A stretch of DNA of 64,000 nucleotides from Rhopalosiphum padi (GCF_020882245.1 NC_083597.1:15782581-15846580); one strand, 5' to 3'; numbered from the stretch's first letter, positions 10,020 through 24,792 are shown. Notes: a model not told the origin generated them from the letters alone. Numbers and translations: made by a program.

Positions 10020-11917
10020 TAAATAGAAAATATACTCTAAATGATCGATGATTTTTATTTCGTTAATTCTTAATAATGCTCATAAGAATAAAAATTTGTA
10101 ATAATCTGTAGCGACTATTACTAGTTACCTATTACAAATATTAATTGTATGATGTATAACATTCATATAATGTAACTATAGTGACTTGATTTTTGTTTTC
10201 ATTATTTATCCATTTAAATTGTTAGTATGAACCTCCAGTATCAAACAATAATTAAATAAACACAGATTACAAATACTTTAATATAAAAAAATCATTATTA
10301 ACTTCCAAGATCTCATAGATCCATTTCTTTCCCTTTTTATTACAGTTCTAGCCAAATTTGAAACATTAAATGACAAAAGATACGCCAACCTCTAAATCAC
10401 TATAACTTATAAACTTACGTTGAAATGTCATAACTGGATGATTCATCATCCACGTCTCAACAAACCATTGTATATAAATAAAATATATCCTTTTGCTTAT
10501 TGTACTATGTGTAGTTTATATTAAAATTATCTAAAAAAAAATTTAATATTTATTATTTATAAATAGTGTTTGCAATTTATACGATAGTTGACAAAAATAG
10601 AATATCAAGGATTTGCTACAGAAGTACAGAAGAGCTTCAAATGTATACATCTGAAGTTGAAAATAGGAAAGAAAATTGGGCAATTGTAATCATTAAATTA
10701 ATGATGGTTTGTAATGATGAACAGTCTAATAATAATTTAATTGTATCATGAATATCGTTTAATTATAATATTAACAATAAATATTGGTTATATGTCACTG
10801 AGTAGTGAGTATATAATATTCAAATGTTTCGTGATTTTATAATAAACAACATTGGTTGTAAATAGACACTAAATTGGAAATGTTATACATTGTACATAAT
10901 ACATATACGTAATGTACGTAAATATAATATTTGAAAATCCACTTATGGTTCAAATAGAGAGTTTAAAGGAAAACACTTTTTTTTCTCAATTTTTTTTATT
11001 AAAGAGACAAACAAATTATTGCAAAATATGAAATGTACATTATTAAAAAATATCCGTAGGTAGGCAATATTATCCGACAATTTTCGTACCGCCAAAGAGG
11101 GAAGGACATGCCGGTGCGAAAAACGTCGCATACATATTTTGTTTACATTATTCAGCGTTGTCCTTGTCTCAGATACAGCAGATAACAATATAATTAAATT
11201 AATTTGGTTATTAATTTGTTTAGTATAAATTTACCCCGAAACAATAATAATAACGTCTCTTAAAAAGTATGCGTAAAAACAATAATTTTGTTAACCCTTT
11301 AAGCAAAAATTATAGGTAAGAGGGTGTTTACACAATACTTATCATCCATCAATTAACAATTTTTTACAATATTTTCTAAATCTTAAAACTTTCAACAATA
11401 TTCAAAAGTGTAACAAAACGATTTTTCAATATTTTTTCAGTAGTACAAATTTTGAATCTAAAAATAACAGTGCGTTTAGGACGAGTTTAATTGGTTGTTT
11501 TCCAATAAAAATGCATCGTTACAAAATTTGTGCGTTTTTCGAGTGATTGAGTCAAGCGTTTTTTTTTTTGTTCTTTTGTTCTTTAAGAAAAAAAGGTCAT
11601 ATTATTAAGTATTTACGCTTCATTTTTTTTAAATATTATTTTCTCTCCAAAAACTGATATTTATTTAATGCTTTTAAAGCGAAAGCGACGTCATTTTGGT
11701 AACTCTAATCTACCTAACACATTTAATCTTGAACTAAAAACTTAACAGATTATAACAAATTTAACTAAAAACTATGTTAAAATCTATTCATTATTTATAA
11801 ATTAAATTTATCTAAAGCGCTTGATGTTATTTCTTTCTTTTCATTTTGGTGTTATCGCTTGTTCAATGTTAAATCCCATATTTTAAACACGTATGTATAT
11901 ATAAATAAATAAATTAA

Positions 11918-11952
<35 letters not shown>

Positions 11953-12279
11953 GGACCAAATAAAGCAATACAAGGTCAAGCCAAAACGAAAATGAATAGT
12001 CTCTACATAGTAGATTATTTTATTATAAATCATTAATACAAGTTTAATTATTTTTATTATTATTATCAATAAACATTTTTACAAATAAATTCGTTTGTTA
12101 TGTACATTATTTTACTTTCTCTTGAAAAAGTGTTCGTCCGTAGACAAAAAAACAAAATACAAACAAAACAAAAACGGGCGAAAATAAAATAAAAATTCAA
12201 TCACAGATACGACGTATATAGAAATATCACAGATCATTTTATTTTAAACTGCGTATTTATTTATTATTATTATTCATAT

Positions 12280-12310
<31 letters not shown>

Positions 12311-13568
12311 GTATATGTAGATAATATTTTTTTTTTTGTTAAAGGTCTGTCAAATAAAGCCTGGTTTGCTGAATTGTTTTTATGTGTTTAGATAATTGTT
12401 TTTGATTGTATTATACTTTACAATCTATTAGCCAAAACTGTTTTACCGGTAAAACTGTATAGTGTTACAATATTGAAAAGCGTGTCGAGCTTAAATACTA
12501 ATAAGTTGTTTTTATCGTTTAGGTTACCAAAATGACGTTCAGTATAATGTATACAATAAGTTAAGTGTGAATATACTTTAGCGAGTATAACTTAAGCTCT
12601 TCAGTGTCATTTTCACAGACCTACCTAAAACAACACCACAGGCTTTTGTAAGTGCATGTGCAATGGAAATATTCAAACATGCGTAAAAAAATCACATCTG
12701 GCACGGTAGGGATCGAAACGTTAGATTATCGAATCATTTTTTTTGATTGTGTTTTCAATTTATTAAACGCTTACAGACATATAAATTATTCACGTTAAAT
12801 GCAAAGAAAAAAATAACCACTGAAATTCACACGAAAAAAATGTAATAATTCGATCCCTAGTAGTCATGGTGAAAAACATCGTTATTTTTCATCCAATAAC
12901 AGTGCACGTGTAATTCATTTATGGCATTTCTTACAGAACAAATGTAGTAATTTAAATTCTCAGTGCTTTGTTTCGGTTCTCTTTTATCTGTTCATTATTT
13001 TCATAAGAAATAAAGAGAGAAAGTGAGCTGTTTCCCTAAACAGCGTGGTGTGTAGCCGGCTGAAGCGGTTCTAACAGCCGAGTTAATTATATGCTAGCAT
13101 CTGAAATGTAAAAAATAAGCAATAAATATTATTTATTTCTCAGTTAAGTGTTTTAATTTTCAGAACTGTTTTAGAAATAAAACTCATAGTTATTATTATT
13201 TTTTTTTTTTTTAGATTTTGAGTGGAGTGATGAATGTATTAATTTTACAATAATTTGTATGTGCTTTATTTATGTCATCGCTTTTTGAGCAGTAAAAACG
13301 CTTCGATTTTCAAATTTGAGAATGATTTCTGATAGAAAATTGAATCTTATTGCTATAGTAGTTTATAAGATTAACACATCTTTTAAAGTTATCTACTCGA
13401 TTTCACTCAATACCTATACAGCAGAGCGAGTTCCCGATTTTTAATTGCACTGTATTGAACAAATTAATATATGTTCTCTTGTAATTGTATTAATAACTAA
13501 TAATTTAAATAAAAATTTCATTTTTAAAACAGCAGAACTATTAAATTTTATAAATGCACGATTTATTA
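10020..13568. other. Spacer between the small gene and H1
   Basis: AT-rich with no supportable coding gene. It holds (AT)n runs near 11920-11955 and 12275-12305, a higher-GC patch at 11060-11190 (possible 5' UTR or promoter part of the small minus-strand gene), a 16-bp inverted-repeat pair (11688-11703 and 12523-12538), an 11-bp inverted pair (12707-12717 and 12849-12859), and a fragment of a dispersed repeat near 13205-13345. The H1 3' UTR must lie at its upper end. Confidence 0.6.
13205..13345 (+). repeat. Partial copy of the dispersed repeat (first block)
   Basis: AGATTTTGAGTGGAGTGATG, then TTTTACAATAATTTGTATG and ATGATTTCTGATAGAAAATT. This matches the opening block of the copies at 31.4 and 62.6 kb. 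Later blocks are missing, and the H1 3' end begins just above it. Confidence 0.5.
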
Positions 13569-13687
13569 TTACTTTAAACTATCCAGGTCGAAACTTTCCT
13601 TTTTGTAATCGTTTCCAACTTTGTTCCCTTGATGATTACCAATCGAATTCCCAACTTGATTCTTTTTTATTTTTTGTTTTACATCAC
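13569..13687 (-). CDS. para: H1 exon 21: private C-terminal tail with triple stop
   Basis: GDVKQKIKKNQVGNSIGNHQ followed by a Lys/Asn-rich tail ending FDLDSLK. The first residues still resemble the para GDMKNNKPKK segment; the rest does not. Three in-frame TAA codons follow in a row (13571 down to 13563), and an AATAAA overlaps the last one. This fixes the end of H1 inside the II-III linker. Confidence 0.9.
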
Positions 13688-15201
13688 CTAAATACACATA
13701 ATAAAAATATTTAAATAATATAGGCTTACTGATTATTATATTAATATATATTTTAATGAAACATCTTCTAACTAAATGATAATAAATCAAGGAATATAGG
13801 TACTATATTTTAAATTATATGAAATTACCAGGAATCGTGAATTCCATCCCGTCACCAATTGTCATCTCCACTGGCTCCTTGGTGTCTTTAAATGGCGCAA
13901 TAACGTCTACAATTGTTTCATCAACAGGCAAGTCTATATCTCTGTCACGACCTATAAGCGATCAATTCACACGTAACAAATAAGTAATCACTTTTATTTT
14001 TATTGATAACACTACTATACTGACATTACAGTGCTACATTACGTGTTATGTGTAGGTAATAGAATCCTGTATACGGTATAAACATTATGCTATAGGTTAC
14101 AAGAAACCACGTTTAAATCTATTTTGTTAGTACCTATTACTTATGCGTTTATTCGTTAATTTGTTATTAAATAGTAGATACACATGTTATTATAATTATT
14201 ATTTTGTTGACTTTAGAACTGTCGTTCCGTATTTTCATAATTATTAATTTAACAAAAAATATTAAGTACTATTTTCAGAGTAAAAATAAGATGTATGTGG
14301 TTCTGCTGTTTCGATAAGAAAATTAAAATAATTATGATTTTGCGACTCAATTGCAATTGAAAGTTGACCTTAGGCTAGGATTTAGTTTAAGCACTTCTCA
14401 CCTGACGCTTGAACCGATATCTGATTGGTGATTTTCGCCCGGAGTGCTTTGAGGAAGTTCATTATATGCGTTTTCATCCATTTATTGAATCGGCCAATAC
14501 GTTCAAATGCTTCTGTGATCTTGTTTGTGTCACTGTCAGCCGTAGGCACCGATAAATTAGACGAACCAAAATTACTCAACAACAACGCCAAGAAGAGATT
14601 GAGTACCTGAAATTAATCATTTATTTAAACAATGGACATTTATATTTTGAAATATTCTACCAAATATTTCAGATACAGATATTTGTTTTCTTTATGATAC
14701 TGTAGTAGGTATTTTAGTTAATGTTATAGTCATAGTATTACTAATATTAGAAATATAATTTGAGTTTTTGCACCCTAATTAAAATCCCTATAATCTCCAT
14801 TTAAAAAAAAAATTGTTACTGACAATTATTTGGATACCAAAATTTTTTAAGAAATTATAAATTCTCAAAATAATTGTTTCATTTAAGAATATTATAAATG
14901 TTATAACAATAAGTGCATTTTTCAATCTTTTATAGCTAATTTTTTTAAATCTGCACCACATATAGTTTTTTTATTTTACTAATCATTTTAATATACTGAT
15001 GTTTTCAAAAAATTATCAAGCTTAAGTCTAAAAGTGACCAAAATAATGAATATAAAAATTAATAGCTATATTTATAAAGTATATGATTGAAATTTAAAAT
15101 AACTAAGTAATAGCTATAGTATAGAATATTAGATTAATTACAATTAATTATGCTTTTTTTTTTAAATTTTTAAACGGTAATATTAACCATATTAAATATT
15201 C

Positions 15202-15240
<39 letters not shown>

Positions 15241-18200
15241 CAATTTTATAGTATCGGTATATTAGCTATCTATACTAGTAATATATTAATATACCTATAA
15301 TATCTATAATATTTTGCAAAGCATAATGGCAAAAATTAAATTATGAATATTTTATAAATTGTCTTACAAATATAATTTATTACATTTTTATAACGATCAA
15401 AAATGATTTTCAATTTTACATATGATTGAGAGGTGATGAAAATGTGCACATAAGAGACATTAACACTATTGACTATTGAGAATGGATGATGGTTGAGACT
15501 CTAGAGAGTACCCTTAAAATCCTAAAAAAATTACTACCCACCTCGCTATTTGTATCTTGATGTCTCTTTAAATACTTCCCCTTACTAATAAATATTTATA
15601 TATTTTAAGTAATTATACATACCACAAGGTTACCGATGACAACGGTAGCCAAGAAGAATGGTATACAAGTTGGTTCTCCGACGTGTAAGCAGTCCCACAT
15701 AGATTCGATCCATTCACCACATAACACGCGAAATACTATCATAAACGAGTGCAAAAAGTCGGTGAAGTTCCACCGGGGAAGCTCGTGGTCTTTGAATAGA
15801 TACATTTTTTCTGTAAAAAAATATAATTTTATTCGTATTTTTTTTTTATTTGTGTGTTTGATAACACTATAGATTACCTGTGTAGTTTTTTCCAAATAAC
15901 TGCATACCCATAACGGCAAATATAAATATGATTATGCACAACACAAACGTAAGGTTACCCAAAGCACCAATGGTTCGACCCATAATTGATATTAAAAGAT
16001 TCAGTGTGGGCCAAGATTTCGCCAACTTAAATACTCGAAGCTATAGTTAAATATTTCAAATAATTAGTTAAATGCGACTTTATTTTATCACATATAGTGA
16101 ATATTAGGAATTAACAAATAATCACCAAACGAAATGAACGTAATACGGATAATCCTTGGTAACCCGCGGAGAGCAGTTCTACTACGGAAAGAATTACGAT
16201 GATGAAGTCGAAAATGTTCCAGCCCATTTGGAAGTAATATTTAGGACTCATGGCCATCAGTTTCAGTGCTGCTTCGACTCCGAATGTCGCGCTAAAAAAC
16301 TGTAAGCGCATTCGATTAAAGTAAGAAATTCAATATAAAATTAGGTAAATACAACATATTTTTCGGCCGTTTGATGTTAATTTTCAACCGTAGGTAGATA
16401 TTGTATTATTAATGTCATGTTGTCATACTTACAACGTTAGCCTTGTTGAGGATGAAATCCAATTTTGGATCCATTTCATGATGATCGAGCGCCATGAATA
16501 ACGTGTTCACTACAATACACAGGGTGATGTAGAGTTCGACGAATGGATCGAACACTATGAACGCGAGTCCTTGTTGAAACTTGAGCCACGGCCATCCACA
16601 GTCCCACACACAGAATGTGTCGATGAATTTCAATAACCATACTTGGAACTTTTCACGAAAAGTGGGTTCCTCGTCTTCTTCCTCTTCATCTTCTCCATCT
16701 ACCGCATCTTCATCTGTTGGAAACACGTACACCGTGGACACTGTACCCCATGCACCCACGAGAGTACCCCCCGTATTACTATTAATATAACATACATTTA
16801 CTATCTCAGCACTTTTTTGTTTTAAATGTTTATAAAATATTAATCCATCATAATTCAAAGTATAATAATTTATTTTACCATTTTCATATTTACATATTTT
16901 ATTCAAGAGTCTGTAAAAAAAAAAATGTATTAAATCCACACTATCTTTTAAAATTATAAAAGTTACCAAATTCAAATTTTATTTGAAAACCTCCGAAAAC
17001 AACTATGATTGTGTATTATTTGAACTCTAATCTAAAGGCTTTATAACATGATAATTTATACATAATTTTTCATTTAAGAATATAAAATAATAAGTAATCA
17101 GAAAAAGTGATATAAATTCAAAAAAATTCTATTATAATTTTTATAATATTATAATTATAATAAAAATGCATCTATGTTACGTTCATAGACAATATGACTA
17201 GGCTTCTTTCGCAGAGGCAGCATTTAATGTCCACTGCCATTAAAATGTTCACTGTCTTAATTTTTAAAATCAGTAGGTGCAGAAGATGTGAGAGAGAATC
17301 ATTTATCCTCAAGCTAAGTAACAAGAATTTTTTTATAAATATGTATTTTTTTTTTGCATAAGGCTTGGTGTAATAATTGTTAGTGAAAAAAATTTCGAGT
17401 GTATTACTTAATCAGTAGTACCACCCAATTTATATTAAAATTTTTAATACCAAAACAGATAGTGAAAATGTAGAACATATTATATTACCTAATAGTTATT
17501 GAAAAATATGCAAATATTTTCGTGACTGTCGATCACGTGGCAACGCTTTTAGAAAACGGCAGAGGAGGCACATGCAGCCTCTGCTTCACCGTAGTCACGC
17601 CTATGGTTACGCTTATAAAATACTTTAAATTTAGAAGACCCATTGTCAGAATAAGATATTGTGAAATCAATGTAGCAGTTTTTTTGTATATCAAAACTTT
17701 TCTTATTCTTAAAAGGTATTCTAAAAATGTGAGACAAATTTTATTTTTAAAATCGTTTATATACAAGCGAATTATTATAATAACATTAAATACAATTTGA
17801 AAGATTAATTTTCCATCTAGTGATAAATATTGGTCAAACATACGTGTAAAGTATAAAAAAAAAGTATTTAATTAATATTGAATTAAGTCCGCTTGATAAA
17901 CATATTTAATCTACAAGATTATTATTGTAATTTAAAAAATATAAGCTAATAAAATGTTAATAAATTGACATTAGTGCAATATAAAAAATATATAATATTA
18001 TAACCTCCAAGCGAATTTATATTTACTTAGGAAGTAAACATGTTTGGTTGCATAACCGTGTGTATTAAAATATAATTATATATTTAATAATAAAATTATT
18101 TAGTATTTTATTATGGAATTATGAAATAAAAGTTACATTTTGTCGTAGGATTGTCGGTTCGTATTTCTATTAGTAAAATTACATAAACTCATGTAGTATT

Positions 18201-21200
18201 TTGTATTTATAAATAGTATTTTTAATAAAATTATCTTTAGAGGAACCATAATATATATTTTACAAAAGTTTTAAAATGTAGTATTAGTATATAAAAAAAA
18301 AGAAAAAACTATTGATTCTTTCAATTTGTTTAAGTGCAAAGTATTTTATTAAACATTTAGGTTACAACTATAGGAAATTAAAATTAAGGTATTCATAATG
18401 TAATTATCTGTAAATATGTTTGTGCTCTGGTTTAAATTTTGAGTGTATGATAAACAAATTAATATGAATTCATTTATTCATTTTAAAACACTAACCTTTT
18501 ATAAAAAGTTGTCAGTTTATAATGAGAATGTGTTCGTCAATCACTCAGTTGAATTTATTCAAAATATCAATAAAACTTAAATTACCTATAATAAATTACG
18601 ATATATGTGTATGAACAATTATATTATGAAAATTAATTCATAATATTCATCATGCTTAATATATATTGAAGATTTTATGACCTATATTCAAATTCACGAA
18701 TACATATATGGGTATTGCATATAATTATTTTGTATACGTTTTATTACGTCATAAAATAAAAAGGTAAATGTGGATTTAATTATTAAACATTTGAAAATGT
18801 TCAGTGATTTACTGCTTCGTATTGATATTAAATATATTAAAAGTAAAAGTTTTGGATAGCTGAACTTGGCTTTTAAAATCATTTGTAAAAATATAATAAT
18901 TTATACGTTGCTTATGTTATTTATCCTAATTGTATATATAATTATTTCTAACTACAATACAAATATCTAAGTATACGTTTAACAACAATTCAATTTTTCT
19001 AGTGATAACTATTGTTATTTGCAATCTACATATAAAATGTGATTAATAATATATTATAATACATAAAATAAGTAAAATAAAATATATTACGAAGCTTGAT
19101 AAGTAGCTAAATTAGTAAGCTAGATGTACCCAAATAAAATTAAAATGTACAAACTATAAGTACTACCAAAATGATATTTATATTTAAAAAAAAAATATCA
19201 ATCCACGCCATATAATACTCCTTGATAATTAAAACAAATCGAACGTAATAATACGTTAAATATTAAAAATATGGCGGTTATTATATTTATCGTTTACGAT
19301 ATAAACTAACAATAACAATTTCACGTTCACATAAATATTATTATGGTCGCAGACTCTTGGATCTTTATGTTTCATTTCAAGAAGGAGAAGAATTAAACGC
19401 CATATTATACTGTCATGCATAGACAAAAGTACTGATTAGCAATTATAGTTATATTAAGAGTAATAAATAGTAGAAACACATTTTGTCTAATAATAATAAT
19501 AATAACGATTATAATATTGTACTGCACACATGTTCGTGTTTTTTTCCTATTGTGGGCACGAAAATGATACATAAATGTTCAGGGGCGGTTAGGCGCTGTA
19601 TCATCTTAGGTATCTAATTGTATCCATGATACGTATCTTGGATATTATGTTTTTTTCCTGTAACTTGTATTTTAGATATTTTTTAACGGTATTAGGTATC
19701 TTAAACTAGATATTTTTATCGTGCCAAATTACTTGATTTAAATGAAACTAGTTTTTTTTGTTGAATTAAGCAAAAATATGAATGTTTAATAAAAAATAAG
19801 TTTTTCATTTGTTGCATGTTATTTCATTGCAGATTATAAAACAAGTTTATAAACATTGGAACTTTGAAGTGTAAAATACTTATTATGTAGAAAAAAAAAT
19901 TAATATTATTGAACGTAGATATATTGTTTATCTGTAGGCCATTTACGTATTGGTAATTGGTTTCACTATCTAGATTTTTTACAAAGATATTAAAATATTT
20001 AAAATATTATACATAATCACTTGTAATATTAATATAAGTAAGTATAAATAACTAAAAACTAAACTAAGAGAAATTCTATTGAAACATTTTAGATTTTAGA
20101 AATTTTACTTACTAAAAAAAAAAAATTTAAAAAAAATGTATTTTGTATCTTAGATGCAGTATATAATATTACCTATCTATCTTATTATAGTAAATATTGT
20201 TGTAAGTATTTAATATATTGTATATTTTATTAAAGTAACATGTCCATTTCTAAGACAAGAAGAACCAATACAGAATGAAGTGTACTACGTCTAGTGAAAG
20301 ACAATTAATCGTGTCAACAGAGATATTATGGTGTATGAGACTATATGAGCACATTTAACATGCAAATCTATACAGGGTGATAGCAATGTATTGTTTATAC
20401 AGCGTTTTTTTTTTTTTTTTTTTTTTTATTGTCTTGAGAGATGTATTACGTTATCACAAATATGACGCGTAGGACATAAACATAAGACATAAGTAATTAC
20501 ATTATTATTATTATTACACACATTCAACAACGACAACAAAAACAACAAGAAGTATGTATAGATACGAATTTATTAGTTAAGCACATACCTGCTTTTTCAC
20601 TACCCCTACTTTGACGTCCGGCTGCCTGTTCGATGATATCGTTCAACACCATCACGTCTGAAACAATATTGCATATAATATAATAGCATATTATTTTAAT
20701 TATTGCACCGCTATCATCTCCGTGCAGCGGTGGGTCTTGGAATGAATGAAAAGAGAGCTAAACTTTAAATATTATTTTAATTTATACGTCGTAGAAGTAT
20801 TAATCAAATATAGTTTAAAAAAAAGATAAACATTTAAAATATAATATTTACGGTTTGATAATAAACTATAACACAACAGGTTATGACACACATTATCTAA
20901 CGATTTAAGGGCTTTGTGTTCAAATTGATCGTCATTAGATGAATAATTTAATATCCACGTAATACTAATAAACAGCATACAGATATTTGGACGCAATCGG
21001 TTTACCTCTCATGTCGACAACTGTGTGTTTTTGCGAATCGTTGTAACCGCACTCGTCCACTTTTTGTTTCGATTTGGACATGGAACTCGAGTCGTAATCA
21101 TCCTGAAACCCCAGTTCGATCAGTTAGTATTTAAGTAATAGTGGGTGTGGGACATGGATACGTATGTCTGCGTATCACTATTACTACTGTCTGGATGCCT

Positions 21201-24200
21201 TACGTCTCGGTGGTATCTCTGATCAGATGGATTGAAATAGTTTCTGGCTGACCTCGACCTCAGCTGTCTCTCTTTGGTCATGGGTGGTTTGAACAGATCC
21301 GCATGCGACGTATACGTAATTCGGGACGTGTGTGACGTGTAACTGCTGTGCCTCGAACCGAAGTTCGCGTATGACACGGGTACGATGATGGCTCCGTTCT
21401 CCTCGCTCATGGGCGTCACTGCGTTTGAGTCGTCAGCATACGGTAAATGTTCCTGAAAGTTTCAAGCACGTAATCAGAATTTTTGTTCGGGGTAGCGAAG
21501 GGGGGGGGGGAAGCTTACAAATTTCCTTATTGTTCCTTACACACTAATACGCAATTACCACTAATTCAACTTTCACGACATCGATAGTTGACAATTATAT
21601 AGATATTACCGATCAAAGGAGACGGTTTACGACCATCCGACCTAATTACCTAACCGCTAGTTTATAAATCTAAAAATAATGTTTAACGAAATAATCGATC
21701 GGCGATTGCCACAATCATTTACAATTTATAATCCGTATAAAATCGAGTAACACGATTAGGAGAATAAAAACATTATTCTTGTAATATATTTGTGACAATA
21801 AGTTTAAGGGGACTTTATCCGTCCAGGTGTATCATGGGGCTTAATTCGTTTTTTATGTGTGTGTTCAGACAACGCAGGTTCGAGACGACGTGCTAGAGTT
21901 TGAGACTATCTTTTGCACTTACCTCCGCGTCGAGTAACGTGTTTAAGACCAACGGCTTGGTATCCGCTCCGGTGAACCTTGGTCTACCGTTCCGGTGTGA
22001 CAGTTGGTGACTGCCACGCGACGCCCGTCGGATGTTGAACGGCGATCCCGGCAGGCTGAGACTTGCCTGGAATCAAAACGAAACGTGACAGATGTTCCGG
22101 AAAAAAATTGCGACCTTATATAACTGTAGTGTTGGGAAAAAACTCTATTGTTAAAAGATGAACAAAGTTTATGAAGATTAGATGTACATATTATTTAAAA
22201 TTAATGGATTTCAACAAATAATATGTCGGTTGTATATATTATTAATATTAAACATTTATTTCTTGTGTCGTTACTTAAGGATTATAACTTATAATTTATA
22301 AGACTATACCTACCTGTACTTATATTATTTTTGTTAAATTAAATAATATTGGACATTTAGACATTCAAGAAAAAATACTTGTAAGTAATAGTGATTCAAA
22401 ATTCGTAATCGAGTTTTTTCCCAACACGACCCCGAGTCGTGCAGGGGGCGTACTTTTCTTGTTTTGCCACTCTGCCTGTCCACACTCCCGGTGTCCGAAT
22501 TTTTGTCGTGGCTCGTGATCGACACCGACCGCAGACTCATTTTCTCTCTATGATGATCGTTGCCAATCCCTCGGTCTTGGCCATCGGCAAACATATTGTC
22601 GTAGCTTTGGCACGAAAAGTCCGAAGGCGATTTCGGATGTTGGGTGACGTGCCGCGCTCTCTCCGCACGTTCCGCCACTCTTTCCTCGTGAGCTTGCCTC
22701 CGGACCTCCCTGTCTTTAGCCGCTTGTTCCGCTTCCTGCACGTTATACAAAACTCGTTAATTATTACACGTTAGGGCGTTCAGTTCGATCGTGGACAACT
22801 CACCCTGATCGCTTCTTCTTCGGCTGCCTCTTCTTCTTCAGCTTTTTTCTGCAACTCGTCGTATGACATTGCTACGATGGCTAATATCAAATTGACAAGA
22901 TAAAACGAGCCGAGAAATATAATCACAATGAAGAAGAACATATGCCATGGCCCGGCTGCTCTTAACACCTAGATATGAACATTATACAACTTTTTAGACA
23001 TAAAAAACCAAGTATGATATAATAATAATAAAAATATAAAAAAATATTAATTTTAATTTTTAAATTATTATACGAGTCATATATGAACAAATATATAGTC
23101 TGCCAACATCAAGTACCTGTTGGTATAATGCTTCCCAGTTGTCTTGAGTCATTAATCTAAAAGCCGATAGTAAAGCCCATGCAAATGTATCAAAACTTGT
23201 GTATCCATAATTAGGATTTATTCCAAAGCCTTGGATACACATATAACCTTCCTTGCATTGTCTAAAACAGAAATACAAATAAATAATAATTGTAATCAAA
23301 ACATATATATCTATTATAACGTATCATACTCACCCAGCGCCTGTACCGTTCCCGCATAATGGATACTCATCTGGTTCTTCTTCACCAGGTTGCCAATTTG
23401 CTGTATCACACGAATACAATTATAGTTATTACATTATATTTATATAAATAACGAAAATATGTTTACATACATGAATTCGACATGAACGCAAACCAATTTT
23501 CATTGGTTAAATTTCCGGCTGAGCCGTCAGTAGGAAAATATTTTATACATTTTTGTGTTAACACGCCCATATAAATTTGTAATCCCAGTAATGCGAACAC
23601 AGATAGTGAAAATATTGTTAATATTATGACATCCCTGAGGTTTTTCACGGATTCTATCACAGCTCCAACGATAGTCTTTAATCCTAAATAGATAAATCAT
23701 TCAAATTTTAAATCTTTATCTCTTAATAAAAATCAATGTTCACAATATCAATATAAGGCCAAAAAAACATATTAGTATATCGTTTTATATTTACCAGGCA
23801 CAATGGCTACAGTTTTGAGCGCTCGCAGTACTCGAAATGTTCGAAGAACCGCTAAATTTCCAAGTTCTATACCCATAGTAACGTAACTGAAAATTATAAT
23901 ATTTAACTACACATGCTATAATTAAGTTATTATATTGTACTAGTTAATATTTGGATACCGATAGTCCACAAAATATTTAAACCTACCTTCTAAAACAAAG
24001 GGCTATACACTAAGTATACTAGTTAAATAATAATATATACTATATGTATTTAAATATAATATATATATAAACATATATATTTTAATATGGCTATGTTTAA
24101 TTTAAAACCCGATTCTAAATAGTATCAGCTATAGGACTAAATTCCGAGTAAAAACGATTACACTAAACTATAAACAAAATATATATATATATTTTGAAAT

Positions 24201-24753
24201 TCGATACAAAAACAATAATAATGTACCGATAAATACGTCTATTAACATCAATAACATAGGTAGGTACGTAAAATAAAACAAAAAAGTAATTTCCCATTTG
24301 CGATAATTGTATTGTTATTTTTTTTTTGAAAGTGAATAAACCCAAATTTGATTTTATAGCACCCTGCTAACCTTAACCCTTTCCCTCTTCCACCATCAAA
24401 ACAAAATACATTATGTCTTCAATTGTGGTTATATCGCCCTAGTAACGGTAGGTATCTACAAATCTACTTCTACTACTCACGCTAATGCAATAACAATGAA
24501 GTCTAGCCAATTCCATGCATCTCTAAGATAGGTGAAGTGTTCTAATATGAAACCTCGGGCCATTACTTTCACAGCCGATTCGAATGTGTAGATGCCGGTA
24601 AATATTACTCTGGAAACGATTAGATTACAATATAAAACATAAATTATAAAAATCAATAATCATCCTAACTCTACATACACATAATAACACTATCCTCAAC
24701 AATTTACCAAGTTCGCTAGCGATCTAGTATGTATAAGCTAAGACTCACTAACG

Positions 24754-24792
<39 letters not shown>

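Noticed and set aside
11061..11188. GC-richer minus-strand frame ending in the spacer
   Set aside because: No start or splice context that fits a protein; kept only as a possible leader or promoter part of the small gene.
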